64,000 bases of DNA from G965216695 sp965216695 (GTDB lineage Bacteria; Pseudomonadota; Gammaproteobacteria; Pseudomonadales; Azotimanducaceae): positions 2,294,001 through 2,358,000 of the forward strand of contig OZ244212.1 of assembly GCA_965216695.1 (NCBI GenBank). Reading direction: 5' to 3'. Position 1 is the first letter of the stretch. Every line of letters starts with the position of its first letter. Shown piece by piece: positions 25,288 through 35,814 of this stretch. Under the pieces are notes generated by a model. It worked only from the letters and a program-made list of their open reading frames with translations, did not search any database and had not been told where the DNA came from. Both the position numbers and the translations under genes were made by a program.

Positions 25288-26451
25288 TCAGTCCGTGGCG
25301 TCGAACAGCTCTCGGCCGATCAGCATGCGCCGGATCTCGCTCGTGCCGGCGCCAATCTCATAGAGTTTGGCGTCCCGCCACAGCCGGCCCGTGGGATAGT
25401 CGTTGATGTAGCCATTGCCGCCAAGCGCCTGAATCGCTTCGCCCGCCATCCAGGTCGCGCGCTCCGCGGCGTACAGAATGCAGCCCGCAGCGTCGAACCG
25501 CGTCGTACGTCCGGCGTCGCACGCCGCCGCAACGGCATAGACGTACGCGCGGCTCGCGTTCATCGTGGTGTACATGTCCGCCAGTTTCCCCTGCATAAGC
25601 TGGAACGTACCGATCGGCGCGCCGAACTGGCGACGTTCGTGCACGTAGGGGACCACCGAATCCAGAGAAGCTTGCATCAAACCCAGCGGACCCGCAGCAA
25701 GCACCACCCGCTCGTAATCGAGGCCACTCATCAGAATTTTCACACCCTGGCCCACTTCTCCAAGCACATGCGTCTTGGGCACCGCGCAATCTTCGAAAAT
25801 CAGTTCGGCGGTATCCGAACCGCGCATGCCCAGCTTGTCGAGCTTTACCCCAGGGCGAAATCCGGCCATGTCTTTCTCGATCAGGAACGCGGTGATTCCC
25901 TTCGAACCGAGCGCAGGATCCACGGTGGCATAGACAACCAGCACGTCTGCGCCCGGACCATTGGTGATCCACATCTTCGATCCATTCAGGACGAAGACAT
26001 CGCCTTCGTCGCGCGCCCGCGTCTGCATGCTCACCACGTCCGAGCCGGCGCCGGTTTCGCTCATCGCCAGCGACCCGAGGTACTCGCCGCTGATCAGCCC
26101 GGGCAGGTATTTCTGTTTCTGCTCAGCGTTTCCGAAGCGCCGGATCTGATTCACGCACAGGTTCGAGTGGGCGCCGTACGAGAGACCGACACTCCCGGAC
26201 GCCCGGCTGATCTCCTCCATCGCGAGACAATGCGCCAGATAACCGAGCCCCGCGCCGCCCTCCGCCTCTTCCACCGTAATTCCGAGTAAACCCATCGCGC
26301 CGAACTTGGGCCAAAGATCCCTCGGAAATACGTTGTCGGCGTCGATCGCAGCGGCAATCGGCGCAATCTCGCTTTGCGCAAAGTCGCGAACCGAATCCCG
26401 CAGCATGTTCAGCGTTTCGTCGAAACCAAAATCAAATTCGGGGATGGTCAT
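25288..26451 (-). CDS. liuA: Isovaleryl-CoA dehydrogenase
   Basis: The 387-residue FAD enzyme oxidises isovaleryl-CoA to 3-methylcrotonyl-CoA in leucine breakdown. It has the acyl-CoA dehydrogenase motifs AMSETGAGSDV and ALGGNGYINDYP. The catalytic glutamate lies in GLDYERVVLAAGPLGLM (Glu247), the helix position that separates isovaleryl-CoA dehydrogenases from most other family members, where the base sits near the C terminus. The conserved end GAGTSEIRRMLIGREL is also present. The ATG at 26451 gives the family length; 179 upstream codons of open frame are antisense to the DsbA-like gene. The next pathway enzyme is encoded nearby. Confidence 0.94.
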   Translation of the reverse strand: MTIPEFDFGFDETLNMLRDSVRDFAQSEIAPIAAAIDADNVFPRDLWPKFGAMGLLGITVEEAEGGAGLGYLAHCLAMEEISRASGSVGLSYGAHSNLCVNQIRRFGNAEQKQKYLPGLISGEYLGSLAMSETGAGSDVVSMQTRARDEGDVFVLNGSKMWITNGPGADVLVVYATVDPALGSKGITAFLIEKDMAGFRPGVKLDKLGMRGSDTAELIFEDCAVPKTHVLGEVGQGVKILMSGLDYERVVLAAGPLGLMQASLDSVVPYVHERRQFGAPIGTFQLMQGKLADMYTTMNASRAYVYAVAAACDAGRTTRFDAAGCILYAAERATWMAGEAIQALGGNGYINDYPTGRLWRDAKLYEIGAGTSEIRRMLIGRELFDATD

Positions 26452-26507
26452 TCGCCGTTCCCGCAAGGAAAACGCTATGATACCAGCGCTTCGAAAGATC
26501 GTTCCCC

Positions 26508-27239
26508 ATGAAATCAGCCGCAACGTCCGGTGAACTGCATCCGCTACGGTCCGATGCACCGCTGATCGTTTACCTGGATCTGAAGAGTCCGTATGCGTAC
26601 CTCGCGCTCGAACCGGCCGCCCGGCTCGGGAGTGAACTCGGCATCGCGATCGACTGGCGCCCGCTAACACTCGACATTCCAAGCTACTTGGGTTCCGCGA
26701 AGCTCGACAGCGCTGGGCGCGTTGCAGAAAGCAAGCGCACGCCGCAACAGTGGGCACGCGTGCGCTACGCGTACCACGACGCCCGGCGCTACGCTCGCCA
26801 ACGCAATCTGACGATCCGCGGCACGGTGAAGATCTGGGACACATCGCTCGCGGCCATCGCAATGCTGTGGGCGCGCAGCGAATCGTATGACCACGCACGC
26901 CGCTTCCTGGAACAGGCTTACCCACCGTTCTGGCGCAGGGAATTTGATGCCGAAGATCTGTCGACCATCTCGCATACTTTAGCCGCAAGCGGCGTTTCCG
27001 CCAGCGGCTTCGCGGACTGGGCCGCCGGCGACGGTCTTGCCGCCCACGAACGATTTCAACAGGCCGTGTTCGACGCCGGCATCTTCGGCGTACCGAGTTT
27101 CATCGTTGACGGCAACGCGTATTTCGGCCGGGAGCACCTGCCTTACATTCGCTGGCTGCTGCAACGCCACGACGGACCCGCTCCGGACATCGCGTATGCG
27201 TACGGCGAGGGCTTCGGTATCGGTTCAACGACAGACTAA
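26508..27239 (+). CDS. DsbA/kappa-GST-like thioredoxin-fold protein (2-hydroxychromene-2-carboxylate isomerase family)
   Basis: The 243-residue protein has a thioredoxin-like first strand and turn, VYLDLKSPYAYLALEPA, where DsbA has CxxC but kappa glutathione transferases and isomerases have serine. An all-helical insert follows, then the cis-proline region GVPSFIVDGNAYFGREHLP. These are the marks of the HCCA isomerase family. A substrate cannot be deduced; an aromatic or isoprenoid glutathione-dependent isomerisation is possible. It is divergent from isovaleryl-CoA dehydrogenase, with a TATGAT -10-like hexamer at 26476-26481, and 15 bases before a second, weaker homologue. Confidence 0.82.
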   Translation: MKSAATSGELHPLRSDAPLIVYLDLKSPYAYLALEPAARLGSELGIAIDWRPLTLDIPSYLGSAKLDSAGRVAESKRTPQQWARVRYAYHDARRYARQRNLTIRGTVKIWDTSLAAIAMLWARSESYDHARRFLEQAYPPFWRREFDAEDLSTISHTLAASGVSASGFADWAAGDGLAAHERFQQAVFDAGIFGVPSFIVDGNAYFGREHLPYIRWLLQRHDGPAPDIAYAYGEGFGIGSTTD

Positions 27240-27254
27240 CGAGAGCGCCATCCC

Positions 27255-27914
27255 GTGTCCGACCAACCGAAACCCGTCCCGCTGGAGGACATACCCGACT
27301 TGCAGCGCGCACCGCTGACCGTGTGCGTCGACTTCCATCGGCCGTCCGCGGGGCTGGCCGTGGCGCCGGTGAAAGCACTCGCTGCACGATTGAACATCGA
27401 CGTGCATTGGTTACCGTTGCGCATTCCCGCGCGTCAACCACCGCGGGTTCCCGACGCAGCGGCACCAAGGGGTTCCTGGCACCGCTACCACCGGGCGATC
27501 GCCAACGGCAAAGCCGTACGCCAGCAAGCGGCAAACCAGGGCTTCGACCGTGTCGATCCCTTTGACGCAACCGACTATTCCCTGGCGCGAACCGCGCTAG
27601 CGTGGATCAATAGTACCGCGCCGAAACGCGCAGCGGCGTTCGTGCAGGCAGCGTTTGAGACGATCTGGAAGGCGAGCGGCGACCTCACACAGCCCGAAAC
27701 CGTGCACCGGCTACTCGATGCACTGAATCTGGCGGCAGACGTGTTCCGCACTGAGCAGAACAGCGCGGCAAACGAGTGCCGGGCGTTGCAGGCGCGCCTG
27801 GAGAGCGCCGGGCTCTTCGATGTCCCCGCAATCATCACGCGTACCGACGTATTCTACGGCCGCGAGCATCTGCCGATAGTCGCTCACGTGTTGCGCAGCG
27901 AGCGAGAACGCTGA
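27255..27914 (+). CDS. Divergent DsbA/kappa-GST-like paralogue
   Basis: The 219-residue protein has the same outline as its upstream neighbour but with changed key sites. The first-strand turn reads VCVDFHRPSAGLAVAPV, with arginine where the neighbour has serine, and the cis-proline region is FDVPAIITRTDVFYGREHLP, keeping the conserved YGREHLP end. It starts at GTG, 15 bases after the first gene, so the two are probably cotranscribed. It may be a catalytically altered partner subunit. It converges with mccA one base later. Confidence 0.72.
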   Translation: MSDQPKPVPLEDIPDLQRAPLTVCVDFHRPSAGLAVAPVKALAARLNIDVHWLPLRIPARQPPRVPDAAAPRGSWHRYHRAIANGKAVRQQAANQGFDRVDPFDATDYSLARTALAWINSTAPKRAAAFVQAAFETIWKASGDLTQPETVHRLLDALNLAADVFRTEQNSAANECRALQARLESAGLFDVPAIITRTDVFYGREHLPIVAHVLRSERER

Positions 27915-27915
27915 G

Positions 27916-29861
<1,946 letters not shown>

Positions 29862-29865
<4 letters not shown>

Positions 29866-30701
29866 AGCAGATCCTGAGCCAGGCCGTCGAGCAACGATAG
29901 CACCGCGCTTTCGTCGGCACCGCCGAACAGAGGGATCAAGCGGGTTACGCCGAGCGCTGCGTAATCTTCCATCATCGACCGGCTCGGCCGGGACGGCGGA
30001 GTAATGCTGATCGACAACGGTCCCAACGCGTCCGGCCGTGAGTATTGCTCCCGAGCAGACGCAAGCGCTTTGAGTTGCTTCTCTGTAGCGGCCACATCCA
30101 ATGCAAAGCCGTACCAACCGTTCCCCTTGGTGACCGAACGGCGCATCGCCGCCGAGCTCGTTCCCCCGACGATGATCGGCGGCCCTCCGGACTGGACCGG
30201 ACGCGGCTGCGCCTGAATGTTGTCGAATTCGACAAATCTTCCCCGGTGTACAGGTTTAGGTTCGTTCCACATCGTCCGCAGCACGTCGATGTACTCGTCC
30301 GTACGCGGACCGCGCGTCGCAAAATCCACCCCGAGTGCCGCAAACTCCTGGTGCAGATAGCCGGCGCCAATACCGAACAACACCCGGCCGCGGCTCAGCA
30401 CGTCCAACGTTGCGATCTCCTTCGCCAGTACCAGCGGGTTGCGCTGAGCGATCAGCGTGATACCGGTACCAAGGCGTATTCGCTGCGTGTGCGCCGCAAG
30501 AAACGCGAGATGCGCCGGCGGATGCATCATCGGCATTTCAGGGGGCGCCGGCGACGGCGCCTCCCGCGGGTCCGGCAACACCACATGCTCACCGGTCCAC
30601 AACGACTCGAAACCGGCTTCTTCCGCCAATAACGCCGCTTTAGCAGACAGCTCCGGATCCGCCAGCAGACCATTGTTGATTCCGAACAGCCCAATATCCA
30701 C
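29862..30701 (-). CDS. LLM-class (luciferase-like) flavin or F420 oxidoreductase
   Basis: The 279-residue TIM-barrel protein has family motifs VDIGLFGINNG, EEAGFESLWTGEHVVLP, LGTGITLIAQRNPLVLAKE, FGIGAGYLHQEFAALGVDF and PIIVGGTSSAAMRR. This is the group often annotated as F420-dependent, but no F420 genes are in the window and FMN is as likely. I chose the GTG at 30701, preceded by GGGAGGG, which gives the conserved start. The stop overlaps the mccA start, so it is coupled to the carboxylase, yet it has no known role in leucine breakdown. Confidence 0.85.
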
Positions 30702-30849
30702 CCAAGCCCTCCCGGATTCCTGATGTCGCGTCACGCCGCATTGTCGCGTGGCGGCATCGGAAATGCGATCCCGGAGCCTACAGCGCAGGCGCGGCCTTGT
30801 ACTGCACACCAGGTTTGGTTCTACTGGCCGGGGGTTAGGGAGAAACTCA

Positions 30850-32130
30850 ATGGCATCACCATCTCCGGCGCGCGCGGACACCTGGCCGCGCCGTTACACG
30901 CTGGTTGGCCTGACGGCGTGCGCCGTATTCATCTGCTATATCGACCGCGTCAACATATCCGTAGCAATCATCCGGATGGCCGAGGACCTGCAGTGGGATG
31001 CCAAGACTCAGGGGACGGTGCTGTCGTCGTTCTTCATCGGTTACCTGCTGACCCAGATCATTGGCGGGCGCCTCGCCGACCGTTTCGGTGGAAAAGCCGT
31101 TCTGGGTTTCGGTGTGCTTTTCTGGTCTCTATTCACAATACTCACACCACCCGCAGCAGCCGCAGGTTTCGGCCTGTTGATCGCCACCCGCATTCTCATG
31201 GGAATGGGTGAAGCGGTTACCTTTCCGTCGTTCTACAGTCTGTACGCGCGCTGGATTCCCACGCAGGAACGATCACGCGCGCTGGCATTCACCAACAGCG
31301 GCATTCCACTCGGCACGCTCTCAGCCCTCCTGGTTACGCCATGGATCGTCAATGCCTGGGGTTGGGAGTGGGCCTTTTATTCCTTCGGTGCTGTGGGGAT
31401 CCTGTGGTTTGTCTTCTGGCAGCTCAAAACGACGACTCACCCCCACGACCATCCGGACATCAGCGACACCGAACTACGCTACATCAGCGACAACGCACCG
31501 GCTCAGGGCGCCGGCAGCCCTCCGCCGTGGCGCGAGATGCTCACGCGCGCGCCCGTCTGGGCGATCATCGTCGCGCACTTCTGCAACAACTGGTCGCTGT
31601 ACGTACTGCTCACCTGGCTGCCAACGTTCGTGAGTCAGGGGCTGGGCGTCGACTTTGCATCCGTCGGCTACGTCAGCATGCTTCCGCACCTCGCGTCGTT
31701 CGTCTTTCTCAACATCGCCGGCAATATCGCGGACGGCCTCATTCGCCGCGGTCTGGACATCACGTTCGTGCGCAAGCTGATGCAGACGATCGGTTTCGGG
31801 GGCATCACCATTGCGCTGCTTCTGGTCGGCACCGTAGAAACGGCTTGGGCCGCGGTGACCATCATGTGCGTCGGTAACGCGATCGGTGCGTTCGTGACAG
31901 GCGGCTTTGCTGTAAACCACATGGATATTGCGCCCCGACACGCCGGAACCCTGATGGGGATGACCAATACGGCCGGGACCATCCCTGGAATCGTCGGCGT
32001 ATTCGTGAGCGGCCTGATTCTTCAGGCTACGGGCTCGTGGGCACTCGTATTCCAACTCGCCGCCGGTGTCACATTGTTCGGACTGGTCTTCTTTCTGCTG
32101 TTCGCCAGCGGCGAAAAGATATTCGACTGA
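30850..32130 (+). CDS. MFS transporter, anion:cation symporter (ACS) type
   Basis: The 426-residue protein has 12 predicted membrane segments. It opens with RRYTLVGLTACAVFICYIDR and the signature loop GGRLADRFGGKAVLG between helices 2 and 3. RVNISVAI and ILMGMGEAVTFPSFYSLYARW are typical of the ACS/SLC17-like group, which carries organic anions. The ATG at 30850 has GGGAG nine bases upstream; 34 further upstream codons are open but arginine-rich and unlikely. It is divergent from the flavin enzyme gene, and its substrate is unknown. Confidence 0.88.
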   Translation: MASPSPARADTWPRRYTLVGLTACAVFICYIDRVNISVAIIRMAEDLQWDAKTQGTVLSSFFIGYLLTQIIGGRLADRFGGKAVLGFGVLFWSLFTILTPPAAAAGFGLLIATRILMGMGEAVTFPSFYSLYARWIPTQERSRALAFTNSGIPLGTLSALLVTPWIVNAWGWEWAFYSFGAVGILWFVFWQLKTTTHPHDHPDISDTELRYISDNAPAQGAGSPPPWREMLTRAPVWAIIVAHFCNNWSLYVLLTWLPTFVSQGLGVDFASVGYVSMLPHLASFVFLNIAGNIADGLIRRGLDITFVRKLMQTIGFGGITIALLLVGTVETAWAAVTIMCVGNAIGAFVTGGFAVNHMDIAPRHAGTLMGMTNTAGTIPGIVGVFVSGLILQATGSWALVFQLAAGVTLFGLVFFLLFASGEKIFD

Positions 32131-32145
32131 GCTACCGCGCGTATC

Positions 32146-32883
32146 TCAGGGCACGCCGATCATCTCCGTGCGGGCACGCAGGATGTGCATAGAGTCGACC
32201 CACTTCTCCATGCCGTCCGGCTCGAGCTGTTCCTTGAATGTGAGCCAGTGGGCCTCGTCAGGGAAATACAGCTCAGCCATGCCCGCATAGGGTTCAACCC
32301 GCGGCTCAGTGCTGTGGCTGATCATATAGTGGAACCCGCCCGTCTGCTCCATCAGCGTGCGCACGTTGACGGCGTGTACGGACAACCAATGCTGAAAGAA
32401 CGCATCGTAATCGGCGTTCTCGGTGGCCTTCACGAAAAAGACCACCTTGTAGAAACCGCTACGCGTCGTCGGAAAGGGTGCGTTGAGCGTCAAAGGCTCG
32501 ACCGGCAATCGGTCCGAACCGTCCGTCACCACGAACTCACGGGTGATCCAGGGTACGTAGGGCCGAGCCTTCTGCTGAAACGAGTCCTGGGGCGGCTCGC
32601 CGTGCGGCGCGTCCGGCCGCGGCGGCGCCGTCGGGGGCCAGATCTGTGCAACACCATCCCATACATACTCACCCCGCGGGTTCGGATCGAACAGCGTCGC
32701 TACGTAACGGGCCGGATCTCCGTCGGCGCTCGCGTGCAGCCTGTCGATCACCGCAGGCATATGGTTCGCGAACCAATGCGCTACCAGTTCCTCCCGGCTG
32801 ACACCGTCACGCCGCTTGATCAGATACATGACTTTCGGACGCGACGATTCGCGAATGCCATCGGGAATGCTTACACCCATCAT
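32146..32883 (-). CDS. Tandem EthD-type (dimeric alpha-beta barrel) protein
   Basis: The 245-residue protein holds two ferredoxin-like repeats, VMYLIKRRDGVSREELVAHW with HMPAVIDRLHA, and YKVVFFVKATENADYDAFFQHW with HAVNVRTLM, each with the W-x(n)-H pattern of EthD proteins. Such proteins accompany degradation of ethers, sterols and aromatics without a defined activity. Two adjacent ATGs exist; GAGG lies 3 bases before the first (32883) and 6 before the second (32880), so the second may be used. It is divergent from the DHRS1-like gene. Confidence 0.78.
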   Translation of the reverse strand: MMGVSIPDGIRESSRPKVMYLIKRRDGVSREELVAHWFANHMPAVIDRLHASADGDPARYVATLFDPNPRGEYVWDGVAQIWPPTAPPRPDAPHGEPPQDSFQQKARPYVPWITREFVVTDGSDRLPVEPLTLNAPFPTTRSGFYKVVFFVKATENADYDAFFQHWLSVHAVNVRTLMEQTGGFHYMISHSTEPRVEPYAGMAELYFPDEAHWLTFKEQLEPDGMEKWVDSMHILRARTEMIGVP

Positions 32884-32950
32884 TCACCTCGTTTGAATCC
32901 GTCGTACCGCCGATAGTACGCTTGCGCGTTCACGACGAACAGAACACACA

Positions 32951-33787
32951 ATGAAGGAATCGCAGAGCGAGCAGGCGGGAAACCGAAGCTTGCGCGGAAC
33001 CGTTGCCGTGGTAACCGGCGGCAGTCGCGGTATCGGCAAGGGCATAGCTCAGGGACTGGGTGAAGCCGGCGCTACTGTCTACATTACCGGCCGGTCCAGC
33101 CGCGAACGCGACCCGGACGCGGCGCTGACCGTGGAAGAGACCGCCGAGTCGGTAAACGCGTTCGGCGGCACAGGCATTCCGGTGGTGGTGGACCATTCGG
33201 ACGATGCCCAGGTGGAGGCACTGTTTCAACGCGTCGACGCGGAACAGGGACGCTTGGACATACTGGTGAACAACGTGTACCAGATTCCTGACCCGCCGGT
33301 CTTCAGCGGCGGGTTCTGGGAGCATCCCGTGTCGCTATGGGATACGCAATGTGGCGTAGGCCTGCGAGGCTACTACGTTGCATCCGTGTACGGCGCGCCC
33401 CTGATGGTTCGGAACCGCAGCGGCCTTATCGTCAACATCTCCTCCCGAGGCGGCCGCGAATACGTGTTCAGCGCTTCCTACGGCGTCGGCAAAGCCGGTG
33501 TGGACCGCATGGCTCAGGATTTCGCAATCGAGTTGAGGGACTACGGGTGCGCCGCGCTGTCACTGTCGCCATCTGCGGTGAAAACCGAGTTCATTCTGGA
33601 GCAGGCCGAACAGGGCAAGATTCAGCTCGATCCAAACCGCGTTCAGTCCGTTCGTTTTTCCGGAAGATGCGTCGCGGCTCTCGCGACGGACCCCAACGTG
33701 ATGGACAAAAGCGGCGGGATCTTCACCGTGAGCGAACTGGCTGACGAATACGGATTCACCGATCCGGACCGCGACGCGGACGGTTGA
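32951..33787 (+). CDS. Short-chain dehydrogenase, DHRS1-like
   Basis: The 278-residue SDR shows the cofactor loop VAVVTGGSRGIGKGIA, the NNVYQ variant of the NNAG motif, and the catalytic set in ISSRGGREYVFSASYGVGKAG (Ser, Tyr, Lys). The replacement of NAG by NVY and the wide C-terminal half match bacterial relatives of human DHRS1, which reduces steroids and other carbonyl compounds. GITGRSS-like ITGRSSRERD after the second strand suggests NADP preference. It is followed by arfB 15 bases later. Substrate unknown. Confidence 0.85.
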   Translation: MKESQSEQAGNRSLRGTVAVVTGGSRGIGKGIAQGLGEAGATVYITGRSSRERDPDAALTVEETAESVNAFGGTGIPVVVDHSDDAQVEALFQRVDAEQGRLDILVNNVYQIPDPPVFSGGFWEHPVSLWDTQCGVGLRGYYVASVYGAPLMVRNRSGLIVNISSRGGREYVFSASYGVGKAGVDRMAQDFAIELRDYGCAALSLSPSAVKTEFILEQAEQGKIQLDPNRVQSVRFSGRCVAALATDPNVMDKSGGIFTVSELADEYGFTDPDRDADG

Positions 33788-33802
33788 CCGGTACGCGCAC
33801 CC

Positions 33803-34246
33803 ATGACGGATTCTCAGGACACCTCTGCTGACGTCGACGCACTGCCTCCCGGTATTCCGGCGACTGCCGTTACCGTGCGTTTCGTCCGCAGCAGCGGGCC
33901 CGGCGGACAGAACGTCAACAAGGTCGCCACGGCCGTGCAGTTGCGGCTCAACGTTGCAGATACGGAGCTGCCGGACGCGGTTCAGGCGAGGTTGCTCGAC
34001 CTGGCAGGAGACCGCGCCACCAAAAGCGGCGACATTCTGATCCGCAGCGAAACGTTCAGGTCGCAGGCACGCAATCGAGCCGACGCATTTGCGCGCCTGC
34101 ATGCACTAGTAGAGCGCGCACGCGCGGTGCGCAAACCTCGCCGCCCCACCAACCCTTCGAAGGCAGTGAAACGCCGTCGCCTGGACGCGAAGGGCCAGCG
34201 CAGCAGCGTCAAACGACTTCGCCGCAAACCCGACGCCGATCACTGA
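33803..34246 (+). CDS. arfB: Alternative ribosome-rescue factor ArfB (YaeJ)-like peptidyl-tRNA hydrolase
   Basis: The 147-residue protein carries the class I release-factor loop SSGPGGQNVNK (GGQ at about 34-36) and a basic C-terminal tail (RRPTNPSKAVKRRRLDAKG, SVKRLRRKP) that in ArfB enters the empty mRNA channel of stalled ribosomes. It lacks the codon-recognition domains of RF1/RF2. The N-terminal 15 residues are acidic. It stands 15 bases after the SDR gene and 14 before the VOC gene. Confidence 0.9.
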   Translation: MTDSQDTSADVDALPPGIPATAVTVRFVRSSGPGGQNVNKVATAVQLRLNVADTELPDAVQARLLDLAGDRATKSGDILIRSETFRSQARNRADAFARLHALVERARAVRKPRRPTNPSKAVKRRRLDAKGQRSSVKRLRRKPDADH

Positions 34247-34260
34247 TACCGGAGCCAACC

Positions 34261-34713
34261 ATGTACACAAACGCCGCGAAATTTCTGATAACTGTGTTGC
34301 TGCTGACTTCGACCGTCGCGGCGACTGCAGACGAACCCGCAGATCGGTTGGGCGCGGTGGGTATCGGTGTTGCCGATCTGGAACGTAGCAGCGCGTACTA
34401 CCGCAAGATTCTCGATCTCGAGGTCATGGGGACGTACGAACTGGGCCATCTGCGGGAGATCGTTCTCGGCTGGCCGGAATCGAGCGGCGCGGTCCTAGTG
34501 CTTATGCACTGGCCGGGACAGGAGCGCACGTACGACGGCAACAACGTGAAGAACGTTTTCTACGTGAGCGATCCAAAGGCCGTGATCGAGCGAATCCGCG
34601 CATTGGGATACGCGATCGACCGCGAAGCGCTGCCTCACGACGCAGTGGACGGTCTCCTCGTCGGACTTGCGCGAGACCCTGACAACTACGTCGTAGAAGT
34701 CATCGAGAAGTAG
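34261..34713 (+). CDS. Exported VOC (glyoxalase/bleomycin-resistance fold) protein
   Basis: The 150-residue protein starts with a signal peptide (AAKFLITVLLLTSTVAATA-DEP) and then one VOC domain: GAVGIGVADLERSSAYYRKI, ILDLEVMGTYELGH, VLVLMHWPGQ and a C-terminal VGLARDPDNYVVEVIEK. Metal-ligand positions include Glu146-type glutamate in VVEVIEK, but the first-strand histidine of glyoxalase I is glycine-isoleucine-glycine here. Most VOC enzymes are cytoplasmic, so export is unusual. Substrate unknown. It converges with the sterol-reductase-like gene. Confidence 0.78.
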   Translation: MYTNAAKFLITVLLLTSTVAATADEPADRLGAVGIGVADLERSSAYYRKILDLEVMGTYELGHLREIVLGWPESSGAVLVLMHWPGQERTYDGNNVKNVFYVSDPKAVIERIRALGYAIDREALPHDAVDGLLVGLARDPDNYVVEVIEK

Positions 34714-34728
34714 CGCTGCGACACGACG

Positions 34729-35814
34729 TCAGTACACACCCGGGATAATCCGATACGGAACACGCTTCTTGTACTCATCCCACAGCGGTCCGTACTTCTG
34801 CGCACAGCGCCGCTCGTCGTCACGCTCCCGCGGAAGGAGCAGCAGCACGTAGTACAGAGGGTAGAGCCAGGGCCAGGGCGAATCGATGTGGCCTGTTGCC
34901 AGCGCAATCCCGACCGCCATCAGAATCTCACCCAGATAGTTGATATGCCGCGCCCGGGCCCAGAACAGGCTGGCAAGCAGCAGACCGTTCTGATCCGACA
35001 GTACGCGCGGTGCGAACCGCCCGAGAAAAGCCCGGTCCGGAGAGCGCTTGAACGCGTACTTCTGCAGGTTGGCGCCGCGGGCGAGCAGCCAGCCGCCGAG
35101 AAACACAACAACACTCAACACTGTCCAACCGACCGGCGCCGCTTGCAACAGCGCCGGTTCCGGTCGGTCCGCAAGCGCCCACAGCCCGATCGGATAGAAC
35201 ATCGGATAAAACGCGAGGCACCCCCACACCAGCTTGAACCCGACCGATTCGGCAAAGATGTCGTACGTGTACAGGTGCACCCGTTCGAATATCAGGTAAT
35301 CGAACACGAAGAACAGCAACATCAGGCTCGCCAGGTAGATTCCCGGATTGGCCGCGGCCCCGAATATTGTGTGATGCGCAGACGCGATCGAGACCACGTT
35401 CAGCGCAAGCATTACCGCGCCCGCGGCATACAGGTACATCTTGGCGTCCACGCCGCGCCACAGCATCAGGTTGCGGCGCCGACCCAGGTAAAACTCGGAC
35501 ACCGACCGGCCGCCGAGTGAGGGCTCACGAACAAAGACGACCCAGGATGCGATCAGACCAACCACGAACGCGCCCGCAAACAGGGACCAGCGTTCACGGT
35601 ACAGAACGTCCGGTGCCCAAAGTCCCGCCAACGATCCGGCCACGAAAACCCCTACGACGAGGACGCCTACCCGCAGACCGTTCAGCCGATAGCGCGGCGG
35701 AACACCGGAATCGTCGTTGGTCACATAGCCCTGATACTCTCGCGCCGGAAGCGTCACACTGAGCACGTAGACAGCCGCGTACACAAACAGCGGCAGCAGC
35801 AGATAGAACGACAT
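34729..35814 (-). CDS. ERG4/ERG24-family (sterol reductase-like) membrane protein
   Basis: The 361-residue protein has about nine membrane segments and the C-terminal signature of delta14/delta24(28)/7-dehydrosterol reductases: LFWARARHINYLGEILM, the pocket PWPWLYPLYYVLLLL, then RERDDERRCAQKYG, LWDEYKKRVPYRIIPGVY ending the protein. Such enzymes use NADPH to reduce ring or side-chain double bonds of sterols; bacterial members are scattered. Its ATG overlaps the stop of the DedA-rhodanese frame (TGATG) and lacks a Shine-Dalgarno site, so translation probably depends on coupling. No sterol cyclase or squalene epoxidase is in the window, so the true substrate is open. Confidence 0.85.
   Translation of the reverse strand: MSFYLLLPLFVYAAVYVLSVTLPAREYQGYVTNDDSGVPPRYRLNGLRVGVLVVGVFVAGSLAGLWAPDVLYRERWSLFAGAFVVGLIASWVVFVREPSLGGRSVSEFYLGRRRNLMLWRGVDAKMYLYAAGAVMLALNVVSIASAHHTIFGAAANPGIYLASLMLLFFVFDYLIFERVHLYTYDIFAESVGFKLVWGCLAFYPMFYPIGLWALADRPEPALLQAAPVGWTVLSVVVFLGGWLLARGANLQKYAFKRSPDRAFLGRFAPRVLSDQNGLLLASLFWARARHINYLGEILMAVGIALATGHIDSPWPWLYPLYYVLLLLPRERDDERRCAQKYGPLWDEYKKRVPYRIIPGVY

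Noticed and set aside
25288..26988. Long N-terminal extension of isovaleryl-CoA dehydrogenase
   Set aside because: The extra 179 codons are arginine- and cysteine-rich, antisense to the DsbA-like gene, and unlike the family; the internal ATG gives the exact expected length.
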